13,571 bases of DNA from UBA12276 sp041476285 (lineage in GTDB: Archaea > Micrarchaeota > Micrarchaeia > Micrarchaeales > Micrarchaeaceae), in NCBI GenBank assembly GCA_041476285.1, contig JBGOTD010000011.1, positions 1 through 13,571 of the forward strand, given 5' to 3'. Positions within the stretch are counted from its first letter, which is position 1; every line of letters begins with the position of its first letter. This document shows positions 1 to 6,837 of this stretch, piece after piece. The notes below the pieces were generated by a model. That model was not told where the DNA came from. It worked only from the letters and a program-made list of their open reading frames with translations, and did no database searches. The position numbers were made by a program, and so were the translations under genes.

Positions 1-617
1 GTAATCTTGAAACCAGTGAGGATGTTCCCATGGAGGCACTGGTAAAGAACGCGCTAAGGATGAGGCCGGACCTTATAATTATAGGAGAGGTAAGGGGTGC
101 CGAGGCAAACGACATGATCACCGCTATGAACATAGGCAAGATATCGATGGGCACAATACACGGATCATCTTCAAGGGACATAATAAACAGGCTGCAGCAC
201 ACGCCCATGGATGTTCCGATGGACATAGTCCCGGTAATAGACGCACTTATTGTTGTATCCGCATTTTACAAGGGTTCGAAAGTACAGAGAAAGATAACCC
301 AGATATCTGAAATAGCAGGGATAGAGACGCAGGTACTGCTTTCCGACCTTTACAAATACGATTACAAGACCCAGCGTGGATCACCTATACTGCCAAGCAT
401 AACATACAGGGACATGCTGTCCAACCTTCTTGGTGTTCCGCCAACGTCTATTCTGGCAGAGGAAAGGGTAAGGTCTGTAATTCTGGAGAGGCTCAACAAG
501 GCGGGCAAAAGGGACATAAAAAGCATAAGCGAGGTCGTCAAAAGATATTATGATAATCCTGATGCCGCACTGAAGAGCCTTGACATATCAGGAATAGAGC
601 CAGTAATAAGGGTGTAA
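1..617 (+). CDS. Type II/IV secretion system ATPase (archaeal pilus/Tad/FlaI-like), 3' part
   Basis: This is the C-terminal part of a hexameric secretion ATPase that powers assembly of archaeal type IV pilus-like, archaellum-like or Tad-like filaments at the cytoplasmic face of the membrane. The frame is open to the left edge (first whole codon at 3), so the N-terminus and Walker A lie outside. About 204 residues are visible. They begin with the family segment ALRMRPDLIIIGEVRG, the Asp box and Walker B with its catalytic Glu, followed by the His box GTIHGSSSRDIINRL. The rest is a helical C-terminal domain ending at TAA 615-617. No pilin, membrane platform protein or prepilin peptidase gene lies downstream, so which filament it drives cannot be told. 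The family is clear; the subfamily is not. Confidence 0.9.
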   Translation, partial: NLETSEDVPMEALVKNALRMRPDLIIIGEVRGAEANDMITAMNIGKISMGTIHGSSSRDIINRLQHTPMDVPMDIVPVIDALIVVSAFYKGSKVQRKITQISEIAGIETQVLLSDLYKYDYKTQRGSPILPSITYRDMLSNLLGVPPTSILAEERVRSVILERLNKAGKRDIKSISEVVKRYYDNPDAALKSLDISGIEPVIRV

Positions 618-628
618 TTAGCAAACCT

Positions 629-640
629 ATTTATTATTTT
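629..640 (+). promoter_or_regulatory. Putative TATA box for the triple-repeat membrane protein
   Basis: An AT-rich TTTATTATT core (630-638) is centred about 26 nt before position 660, which predicts transcription starting only a few bases before the ATG at 665. The same T-rich stretch could also end the transcript of the upstream ATPase gene. Inferred from spacing only. Confidence 0.35.
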
Positions 641-664
641 GGTGTTCTTGTTAATGGGGGTTAA

Positions 665-1492
665 ATGATAACATTGAAGCATATTGATGTTATTTCGGCA
701 GCTAAGATAGTTGCAGTGATAGATGCAATACTAGGATTTGTTATTGCAGTGGTCATATTCTTGTTTGCTGGCGCATTCTCTTCAGTATTTGGATCTTCAC
801 ATTTGATATTGCTCGGGATAGGTGCAGCACTGCTTGTAGTAATGCCTGTATTGCTCTTTATATTAGGATTTGTAGTGACTTCTATTGAGACTTGGCTGTA
901 TAATGCCTTGGCAGAAAGGTTTGGCGGAATAAAAGTTGATCTGACCAAGAACCAGCTTAAAAAAATTGATCCGTTATCGGCAAGCAGGATATATGCAATA
1001 GGCGGAGCGGTAATCGGATTTGTTGTAGGAATAATTGCAGCGATAGTCGGGCTTCTATCAGGGTCTGCACTATTTGCGGCATTCGGACTGGTTAGCATTG
1101 TGTTATTCCCAGTATTATTCGCCGCCGGACTCTTCGTATGCGTTGGAATAAGCGCAATAGTTTATAATTTCATTGCCTCAAAAGTGGGAGGAGTAATGCT
1201 GTGGTTTAAAGGCAGGGAACTGACGCGCATTGGAGCATATTCCTATGCGAGAATTGAGGGAATATTGGGAGCTTTAATAGGGCTTTTCGAAGGCATAGTA
1301 TATGCAGTAAGGTCGCTGGTTGTCCCGGTGTCTGCATTTGTTCCAATGATAGCACATAGCCTTGGAGTATTGGCCATAGTAGCTTATCCGATATTTTACT
1401 TCATACTTACTTTTGTGTGCTCTTATGTCGAGGCCTGGCTATATAATTTCATAGTGCCAAAAATCGGAGCCGTTAAGGTTACGTTGAACTAA
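665..1492 (+). CDS. Polytopic membrane protein made of three ~90-residue repeats
   Basis: I do not recognise a named family. The 275-residue protein consists almost wholly of membrane-spanning hydrophobic stretches. It is built from three copies of one unit of about 90 residues. Each unit has a short polar N-terminal segment, a Gly-rich hydrophobic helix, a second helix containing a conserved Pro (P61, P149, P242), and a closing motif. The closing motifs are WLYNALAERFGGIKV (from 77), IVYNFIASKVGGVML (from 165) and WLYNFIVPKIGAVKV (from 258), spaced 88 and 93 residues apart. About two membrane segments per unit gives roughly six in total. There is no signal peptide or catalytic motif. The ATG at 665 follows GGGGGTTAA and leaves a very short leader. 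The neighbours give no functional hint. A structural, scaffold or transport role is possible but unproven. Confidence 0.75.
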   Translation: MITLKHIDVISAAKIVAVIDAILGFVIAVVIFLFAGAFSSVFGSSHLILLGIGAALLVVMPVLLFILGFVVTSIETWLYNALAERFGGIKVDLTKNQLKKIDPLSASRIYAIGGAVIGFVVGIIAAIVGLLSGSALFAAFGLVSIVLFPVLFAAGLFVCVGISAIVYNFIASKVGGVMLWFKGRELTRIGAYSYARIEGILGALIGLFEGIVYAVRSLVVPVSAFVPMIAHSLGVLAIVAYPIFYFILTFVCSYVEAWLYNFIVPKIGAVKVTLN

Positions 1493-1505
1493 AAGGCGAT
1501 GTTAC

Positions 1506-1547
1506 TTCCATTTGATTTGGAACGTGCAGAAGCTATGCTTCATAGCT
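1506..1547 (+). repeat. Two adjacent small hairpins in the intergenic gap
   Basis: The 115-nt gap after the membrane protein gene holds two perfect inverted repeats. The first is TTCCA/TGGAA (1506-1510, 1518-1522; 7-nt loop). The second is AGCTATG/CATAGCT (1531-1537, 1541-1547; 3-nt loop). No T-tract follows, so they are not classic terminators. They could stabilise or process the 3' end of the upstream mRNA. Confidence 0.4.
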
Positions 1548-1572
1548 AGGTATAGGGTCATTCGATAATTAT

Positions 1573-1604
1573 TAATATATAAAGAATCAAGGAAATATAG
1601 TGAT
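1573..1604 (+). promoter_or_regulatory. TATA-like box and GTGAT ribosome-binding site of the 135-aa gene
   Basis: TAATATATAAAG (1573-1584) is a good archaeal TATA-like element. GTGAT at 1600-1604 lies exactly 3 nt before the ATG at 1608. It matches the GTGAT part of the sequence complementary to the 16S 3' end. The same arrangement recurs at other genes in this window. The transcription start must lie very close to the GTGAT. Confidence 0.5.
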
Positions 1605-1607
1605 AAA

Positions 1608-2015
1608 ATGGAGGAACTAAGAGAAAAAAGTGTACCTGCGAAGCTTAGTAATCGTCTTCAGGTAGGCGGTAAACAAATAGGGTACACAGCTTTTTATAAC
1701 GGACATGCAATTACAGGCAAATTTTCTTCGCGGGACAAAAGTGTGATTGTAGATTATACAATTGATCCGGCCAATAAATTAATGAGAATAAATGGCGTGC
1801 TGCTAGATTTTTTTAGAGGCATGGGAAACCAATCTAATAAGGACAAGGCAAAGGCGCTTGCGGATTCTGGTTTATTGGAAGGGATATTGAGGTTTGCGAA
1901 TTTAAACGCGTTCACATTGCAGGTACCAGAAGAGGTCAGAAAAATGGCAGATGAGAAAAGCCAAATAATGCAGTTAGGAAAGGTAACAGTGATAACGGCT
2001 TTGCTCAGAGTATAA
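1608..2015 (+). CDS. Hypothetical protein, 135 aa
   Basis: I do not recognise this protein. It is soluble-looking, with no membrane segment or signal peptide. Residues about 18-68 alternate polar and hydrophobic positions as expected for beta strands (for example QIGYTAFYNGHAITGKF and KSVIVDYTIDP). Residues about 70-120 look helical, and the end (GKVTVITALLRV) looks like a final strand. There are no Cys pairs and no nucleotide-binding or catalytic motifs. The start is well supported by GTGAT-AAA-ATG with a TATA-like box upstream. It converges on top6A with only 5 nt between the stop codons. It is probably a real gene, judging by the upstream signals and uninterrupted frame, but may be lineage-specific. 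Confidence 0.65.
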   Translation: MEELREKSVPAKLSNRLQVGGKQIGYTAFYNGHAITGKFSSRDKSVIVDYTIDPANKLMRINGVLLDFFRGMGNQSNKDKAKALADSGLLEGILRFANLNAFTLQVPEEVRKMADEKSQIMQLGKVTVITALLRV

Positions 2016-2020
2016 ACAGA

Positions 2021-3130
2021 TTATGGAAGGAAGTCCTTGTTGTTTATTTTTTCTTTCAGGTAATCGCCCACAAATGTAAGTTTCGGCCCCTGGAGTGCAT
2101 CCGACTCCAGCTTTGTTTTCGTCTTGAGCACCTTCTTGAGCTCATCGGCCCATTCCTTGTGCTTGTTTATCCATGGATACGACAGCATTTCTTGCGTCCT
2201 TTTAAGGTCGACCTCAGTTGCTTTCAATGTAAGGCTCTGAAGAAATGAATAGTTTTCTATGTCTGACATCGTCACACCTATGAATCTTGCCTCTGGGGTC
2301 GCTATCTCGTTTCCCATGTATGCAAGATTCATGCTTCCAGTCTTAATTGTCCAGTAGATATACCATCCCCAGGCATCAGCATCGTTGAATACATATACCG
2401 GCAGGCCCTGATCTGCAAATTTTCTTATGAGTCTTCTTGTCCCTCTTGCTGCCTGCCCCTGCGGTGATATGAGTATATGGTTTTCCTTCTTCCATAAACC
2501 CATTTCGTTGAGTATCTGCCATAGCGCATCCTTTTCGACGACAAGCACGTATTTTGCCTTTATGTCTACAAACTCTATGTCGTTGTCAACGTCGCTCGGT
2601 ATCGCCCATCCGCTTCTTCCCATCTTGCTTGCATCTATTTCCTGCTTGTCCTTTCCGAAAGTGTCCATTATCCTTACGTTTCCCGCAAGCACGCCCTTCC
2701 TGTTCGCATTTAGGTTGAGATCCTCTCTCTTTAATTCTAGTGCAACTTCAAGATCTTCTATAAGCGGATTCGATTCTGCCTGCTCGCTGAATATGTTCTC
2801 ATCTATGTCCTCTCCAAGCGAATACTTCAACTGGTAATAAAGGCCTCTTATTGTTGTGTGAAGGTTTTCGTCTATGAACTTGTGGCATTTTGCAGCAATT
2901 GCTACAGTTTGCATGAATCTTTTTGATTGCGCAGTGTTCAGAAAATTTCTTTCCTCCTGTGCCGGACCCAATGATAGGAATCCCTTTTTCTCGTTATAGA
3001 CTATATTTGATCGTGTGCGGGCGCCTGTTACAAATTTAGGGTTCTTCTTCAGCTCTATTTCCTTCGCTATGCTTTCGCCGAATTCCTCAAGGCTTTTTTT
3101 TGCATTCTTCTCTTTTTTTGGTGTTTTCAT
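2021..3130 (-). CDS. top6A: DNA topoisomerase VI subunit A
   Basis: This is the DNA-cleaving subunit of type IIB topoisomerase, the Spo11 relative. With subunit B it makes transient ATP-dependent double-strand breaks that relax and decatenate DNA. The 369 residues fit the family. The winged-helix (CAP) domain carries TIRGLYYQLK; the catalytic nucleophile by family position is the second Tyr, Y99. The Toprim domain supplies the metal ligands E199 (VVEKDA) and D250/D252 (FNDADAWGW). Downstream, MSDIENYSF and the C-terminal region are also typical. A Lys-rich N-terminal leader of about 30 residues precedes the core. The ATG overlaps the lonB stop as ATGA, with AGGAG just upstream, so translation is probably coupled to lonB. 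Subunit B, often the neighbouring gene, is not in this window. Confidence 0.96.
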   Translation of the reverse strand: MKTPKKEKNAKKSLEEFGESIAKEIELKKNPKFVTGARTRSNIVYNEKKGFLSLGPAQEERNFLNTAQSKRFMQTVAIAAKCHKFIDENLHTTIRGLYYQLKYSLGEDIDENIFSEQAESNPLIEDLEVALELKREDLNLNANRKGVLAGNVRIMDTFGKDKQEIDASKMGRSGWAIPSDVDNDIEFVDIKAKYVLVVEKDALWQILNEMGLWKKENHILISPQGQAARGTRRLIRKFADQGLPVYVFNDADAWGWYIYWTIKTGSMNLAYMGNEIATPEARFIGVTMSDIENYSFLQSLTLKATEVDLKRTQEMLSYPWINKHKEWADELKKVLKTKTKLESDALQGPKLTFVGDYLKEKINNKDFLP

Positions 3131-5166
3131 TTTCGGCTCCTCTTTTGTAGTGCTGGTCGTTTCCTTTGTTGTAGTTTTCCTTTATTTTTCTTTGTAGTTT
3201 GTTTGGTCGTCCTCTTAACTTTATTCTCTTTTGGGGCTATGCTTTTCGGAGCCCTTTCATAGCTTTGCAGCTCTTTTATTATCTCTTCCTTGCGAACGCT
3301 GTCCTTCAATGCATGTTTCAATACATCCGCAAATGTTTTTGCAGGTATTAGCGTAACTCCCTTTAGCTTGTCCTTCCCGAGCGATACATCATCTATGTTG
3401 CTTGCAGGCAGTATTATCTTCTTTATTCCGGCTTGGATGGCAGCCTCGACCTTGGTTGTGACGCCCCCAACTGGGAGCACCTCCCCCCTTACAGAAAGTG
3501 AACCGGTCATTGCTATTGATTGGTCTATTGGAAGGTTTTCCATTGCAGATATTATGCTGACCGCAACGGATATGCTGGCGCTGTCGCCCTCAACCCCCTC
3601 TATCTGCAGAAATTGGACATGCATGTCATAATTCGCTATATCCTTGCCCATGTGCTTCTTTATTATTGCGCTTACGTTCTTCACTGCTTCGTTTGCAACT
3701 TTTCCCAGCTTCCCTGTCGGTATAAATTTGCCTTCGGATCTTGATCCTGCAGGAGTTACCTCTGCGACTATAGGTATCACTACGCCTGCATATGTTGTTC
3801 TGGTTCCCATAACGGCAAGTCCATTTACTTTTCCTACCGCGTAACCATGCGTACTGAAAACCCTGTAATCCTTTCTGAATTCCAGTTCTTGCATTACAAT
3901 CTGCGATTCTATAGATGCAGCAAGATGCTTTGCGGCTATCACGTCATCCCTGCTTACGAGCTTTTTCTTCTTCTCTACGGCTATATCTCCCGCTGCCCTT
4001 ACAAGCCCGCCAAGGTCTCTTAATATCAATGTGAGCCTTTTCTTCCTGCCGGATCTTTTTTTTGCCTCCTGTATTATTTCATCTATGGCGCTTTCATCAA
4101 ATGGCGGTATTTTTGTGTCTTTCTTAATCTCCTGTGCTATGAATTGGATAAGCAGTTCGCGGTTAGTTGCATTATCCTCTATTGTGGAATCCATGAATAC
4201 CTCATAGCCGTAGCCGCGTATTCTTGATCTTAATGCTGGATGCATATGCTGCAAGTCCTGGATGTTTCCTGCAGCTACAAGTATGAAATCAGATGGCACC
4301 GGTTCTGTTTTTACTAATGCACCAGAACTCATTTCACTCTGTCCGGTAATTGGATATTTCCTTTCCTGCATCGCCGTAAGAAGTTCCTGCTGGGATTTTG
4401 GATCAAGACTTGATATTTCATCTATGAATAGAACGCCCTTGTTTGCCTTGTGTATTGCACCGCTTTCAACCCTGAGATGTGCTGGTGTTCCAAGCCCGCC
4501 GCTCTGCAAAGGGTCGTGCCTTACATCACCAAAGAGTGCACCTGCCTTTGAACCGGTGGCGTCTACAAATGGCGCATGCGAAAGCCCGGTTTCGTCAACT
4601 ATCAGTTTCGGCTCGTTGCCATCTGCCATCCCAGGAAGGCCGACACGCCTTGCAAGCCCGCTTATCAGGAGCGCAACTGACCCGAATATCATAATTCCAA
4701 GGATAAGTGCAGCAATGACTATTACGTTATACCCTTTTATAACGCCAAAGAGCGTTAATCCCAAAAGTATTATGACAAGAATGAATACTATTGGTGCAAT
4801 TGTTGAATTGCTCCTGTTCATTCCCATCCTGTTCTTCATGCGCTCTTTCTGGAGTATGAGCCTTCCCTGCCCGTCTCCAAGTTTTTCCAGGGATTTTGCA
4901 TCAGGATATGTTTTTACTGATTTTACTATCGGAACGTTCTCGTCGTTTATGTTTTTGTATATTAGTATATCCTCAAGCTCTGTTGAAGGGAGCAGCTCTG
5001 CCATTGCCTGCGCCAGCATGGTCTTGCCTGTTCCCGGATCACCGATCAGCAGCACGTTTCTCCTTTGCTTTGCTGCCTTTTTTATTATATCGACTGCGTT
5101 TTTCTGACCCACTACCTGGTCTATGAGCGTATCAGGTATTTTTATGTTTTCCGTGCTTTTGGTCAT
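3127..5166 (-). CDS. lonB: Membrane-anchored archaeal Lon protease (LonB)
   Basis: This ATP-dependent serine protease degrades damaged and regulatory proteins at the inner face of the cell membrane. The 679-residue protein has the LonB layout. The AAA+ domain has Walker A GDPGTGKT at 42-49 and is interrupted by two membrane segments at about 123-143 and 147-172. Walker B VLFIDE follows at 245-250, with a sensor region around VAAGNIQDL. The protease domain has the Ser-Lys dyad S529 (EGDSAS) and K572 (GVTTKVEAA), exactly 43 residues apart as in bacterial Lon. LonB lacks the bacterial N-terminal substrate domain, as here. Unusual is a 40-residue tail from about 640 that is very rich in Lys, Arg, Gln and Thr and lies beyond the protease fold. 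A TATA-like box just upstream suggests a nearly leaderless mRNA. It is first in an operon with top6A. Confidence 0.96.
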   Translation of the reverse strand: MTKSTENIKIPDTLIDQVVGQKNAVDIIKKAAKQRRNVLLIGDPGTGKTMLAQAMAELLPSTELEDILIYKNINDENVPIVKSVKTYPDAKSLEKLGDGQGRLILQKERMKNRMGMNRSNSTIAPIVFILVIILLGLTLFGVIKGYNVIVIAALILGIMIFGSVALLISGLARRVGLPGMADGNEPKLIVDETGLSHAPFVDATGSKAGALFGDVRHDPLQSGGLGTPAHLRVESGAIHKANKGVLFIDEISSLDPKSQQELLTAMQERKYPITGQSEMSSGALVKTEPVPSDFILVAAGNIQDLQHMHPALRSRIRGYGYEVFMDSTIEDNATNRELLIQFIAQEIKKDTKIPPFDESAIDEIIQEAKKRSGRKKRLTLILRDLGGLVRAAGDIAVEKKKKLVSRDDVIAAKHLAASIESQIVMQELEFRKDYRVFSTHGYAVGKVNGLAVMGTRTTYAGVVIPIVAEVTPAGSRSEGKFIPTGKLGKVANEAVKNVSAIIKKHMGKDIANYDMHVQFLQIEGVEGDSASISVAVSIISAMENLPIDQSIAMTGSLSVRGEVLPVGGVTTKVEAAIQAGIKKIILPASNIDDVSLGKDKLKGVTLIPAKTFADVLKHALKDSVRKEEIIKELQSYERAPKSIAPKENKVKRTTKQTTKKNKGKLQQRKRPALQKRSRK

Positions 5167-5183
5167 ATTATTCTCTCTGGTTG

Positions 5184-5192
5184 ATATATTAA
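5184..5192 (-). promoter_or_regulatory. Putative TATA box of lonB-top6A
   Basis: On the minus strand TTAATATAT lies about 22-26 nt before the ATG at 5166. This predicts a leaderless or nearly leaderless transcript. No GTGAT-type ribosome-binding site precedes this ATG, which fits leaderless translation. Confidence 0.5.
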
Positions 5193-5212
5193 AAAGAGTG
5201 CGTATTTATTGC

Positions 5213-5246
5213 GGAATAAAGATTAAAATAACCATGCCTTTATTTC
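5213..5246. repeat. Inverted repeat between divergent lonB and L29 promoters
   Basis: The arms GGAATAAAG (5213-5221) and CTTTATTTC (5238-5246) can pair over 9 positions with one G-U wobble, around a 16-nt spacer. It sits 20-80 nt upstream of lonB and about 55 nt before the L29 TATA box. It could be a regulator site; it is AT-rich enough to occur by chance. Confidence 0.25.
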
Positions 5247-5300
5247 GGGAACATCCGGCTTTCTTCCACATATCCAGGTAATACCTAATAAACAAATAAG

Positions 5301-5309
5301 CTTTAAAAA
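5301..5309 (+). promoter_or_regulatory. Putative TATA box of the L29-aIF1-kae1-bud32 operon
   Basis: CTTTAAAAA is centred near 5305. The predicted transcription start near 5331 leaves a leader of about 13 nt containing GGTG (5335-5338) before the proposed L29 start. That matches the 12-20 nt leaders inferred for other genes here. Confidence 0.5.
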
Positions 5310-5343
5310 CTTAAAGGGTATAATATTACTGAACGGTGTTATT

Positions 5344-5541
5344 ATCAAGGTAAAGGACATTAGAGCTTTATCTCAGGATTCTTTGAAAACAACCCTTAAC
5401 CAGCTCGTTCTTGAACTCAACATAGAGAAGAGAAAGATAGCGAGCACAGGAGTTTCAAGCAAGGTTGTAAAGACAAGGGAGATAAGGCGAACGATAGCCA
5501 GAATCAATACGATACTTAAGGAGAGAGGTGCAAAGGTCTAA
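5344..5541 (+). CDS. rpl29: 50S ribosomal protein L29 (uL29), non-canonical start
   Basis: This small helical-hairpin protein of the large ribosomal subunit sits near the exit tunnel. From 5344 the frame encodes about 65 residues. The start is KVKDIRALSQDSLK, followed by the LxxLxLELNIEK helix, and the diagnostic REIRRTIARINTILKERG closes it. The stop TAA (5539-5541) directly abuts the aIF1 ATG. In archaea L29 is commonly followed by aIF1, as here. No in-frame ATG, GTG or TTG exists at the N-terminal end; the first in-frame TTG lies inside the gene. GGTG sits so that the 5-nt GTG-to-start spacing seen at other genes lands on ATC 5344. ATT 5341 is the alternative, and CTG 5329 lies at or before the predicted transcription start. 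The identity is secure; the start codon is inferred. Confidence 0.85.
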   Translation: MKVKDIRALSQDSLKTTLNQLVLELNIEKRKIASTGVSSKVVKTREIRRTIARINTILKERGAKV

Positions 5542-5847
5542 ATGGCAGAAATTTGTCCTAGATGCGGTTTACCAAAGGAGCTCTGTGTATGCAACATACT
5601 TGACAGAGAGACAGAGACTAAAATAAAGGTATATACGAAGAAGGCAAAGTTTGACAAGTACGTGACCGTTGTAGAAGGCATAAATCCTGACGAAATAGAG
5701 AGAACCACAAAAAGCCTCAAGCGTATTCTTGCGTGCGGTGGCACAAACAAGGACAATGTAATAGAATTACAGGGAGAGCATAAGCTGGCTACTAAAAAGG
5801 CCCTCGTAAGCATAGGCTATAAGGAATCCAGCGTGGATCTTGCTTAG
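5542..5847 (+). CDS. Translation initiation factor aIF1 (SUI1 family)
   Basis: aIF1 is the archaeal homologue of eIF1. It binds near the P site of the small subunit and enforces accurate start-codon selection. The 101 residues show the archaeal N-terminal four-Cys motif CPRCGLPKELCVC (C5, C8, C15, C17), probably zinc-binding. The SUI1 fold follows: KYVTVVEGINPDEIERTTKSLK, then LACGGTNKDNVIELQGEH, and a final KKALVSIGYKE. The ATG follows the L29 stop with no gap, so the two are surely co-transcribed. A factor that discriminates against poor start codons lies directly behind a gene that seems to begin with one, which could allow feedback. That is speculation. Confidence 0.95.
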   Translation: MAEICPRCGLPKELCVCNILDRETETKIKVYTKKAKFDKYVTVVEGINPDEIERTTKSLKRILACGGTNKDNVIELQGEHKLATKKALVSIGYKESSVDLA

Positions 5848-5856
5848 ACTGATTTT

Positions 5857-6837
5857 ATGCCTGTTTTAGGTATAGAGAGTAGTGCACATACATTGGGAAT
5901 AGGAATCGTAGAAAAGGGAAAAGTGCTCGCAAACGAAAGGAGCATGTACAAGATAGGTAACAAGGGGATAATTCCTGCACGGGTTGCAGACTTTCATGCC
6001 GGCAATGTGAGAAGTACTTTGCTTAGGGCACTCAAGACTGCAAAAATAGATATAAATGACATTGAGGCAGTAGGCTACACAAAGGGTCCGGGACTAGGAG
6101 CATGCCTTGAGATAGGGCAGGTGGCTGCAAAATCGATTTCGGACCGTTATAATATCCCACTATTTCCGGTAAATCATGCTGTGGCGCACATAGAGGTTGC
6201 AAAAACCATTTTTAAGATGAATGATCCGCTTGCACTGTATGTCAGTGGCGGCAATTCCCAGATACTTGCATTGGTTGACCAACCATATAGGCACTATCAT
6301 GTTTATGGTGAGACTTTTGACATAGGAGTGGGAAACATGCTTGATACTTTTGCCAGGGGTGCAAAGCTTAACCCCGCTTGGGGCTCAACTGTGGCAAAAG
6401 TGGCCCAAGGTGGCAGTTATATCCCAATGCCTTACACAGTAAAGGGAATGGATTTTACATTCACAGGTTTGATGACAAATGCTATGAGTCTGCTAAAAAC
6501 TAACAGCGCAAAAGACGTTTCATACTCATTACAGGAAACCGCATTCTCCATGCTTTGCGAGGCCACAGAAAGAGCGCTTTTCCTTACAAGAAAAAAAGAA
6601 TTGATACTGTGCGGAGGAGTTGCGCAGAGCAACAGGCTGAAAATGATGCTGAACACAATAGCAAAAGACCATAAGATAAGATTTGGCGTTGCGCCAAATG
6701 AATTTAATGCAGATAATGGAGCGACGATTGCCATGGTGGCAGAAAAAATGCTAAAGGCGGGTGTTAAAGTTCAGAAATCTGAATGCACAGTAAACCAGAA
6801 ATACAGAATAGACAAAACAGTGATCCAATGGAAATGA
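5857..6837 (+). CDS. kae1: KEOPS subunit Kae1, tRNA t6A37 threonylcarbamoyltransferase
   Basis: Kae1 transfers the threonylcarbamoyl group from TC-AMP to A37 of ANN-reading tRNAs, working in the KEOPS complex with Bud32, Cgi121 and Pcc1. The 326 residues match the archaeal length. The ASKHA-fold motifs are GIESSAHTLGIGIV at the N-terminus, the metal ligands H107 and H111 in NHAVAHIE, YVSGGNSQ at 128-134, DIGVGNMLDTFAR, LCGGVAQSNRL and the metal ligand D286 in NADNGATIA. The usual GGIHPRE-like segment near residue 37 is diverged (KGIIPARVADFHA). The start follows CTGAT-TTT-ATG, 9 nt after aIF1. bud32 overlaps its end. In some archaea the two are fused; here they are separate. Confidence 0.96.
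   Translation: MPVLGIESSAHTLGIGIVEKGKVLANERSMYKIGNKGIIPARVADFHAGNVRSTLLRALKTAKIDINDIEAVGYTKGPGLGACLEIGQVAAKSISDRYNIPLFPVNHAVAHIEVAKTIFKMNDPLALYVSGGNSQILALVDQPYRHYHVYGETFDIGVGNMLDTFARGAKLNPAWGSTVAKVAQGGSYIPMPYTVKGMDFTFTGLMTNAMSLLKTNSAKDVSYSLQETAFSMLCEATERALFLTRKKELILCGGVAQSNRLKMMLNTIAKDHKIRFGVAPNEFNADNGATIAMVAEKMLKAGVKVQKSECTVNQKYRIDKTVIQWK

Noticed and set aside
661..1098. Open frame on the minus strand opposite the triple-repeat membrane protein
   Set aside because: Asn/Thr/Pro/Ala-rich antisense shadow; the plus frame shows true internal repeats.
4262..5107. Open frame of 281 codons on the plus strand opposite lonB
   Set aside because: No motifs and a Ser/Ile/Phe-rich shadow composition; it lies wholly inside the lonB ATPase domain.
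6681..6699. Perfect 8-bp hairpin ATTTGGCG/CGCCAAAT inside kae1
   Set aside because: Lies in well-conserved coding sequence (RFGVAPNEF); likely chance, with no sign of a second function.
6783..6827. Longer bud32 start at ATG 6783
   Set aside because: The added 15 residues do not resemble the family, it would overlap kae1 by 55 nt, and ATG 6828 has the GTGAT-N3 signal.
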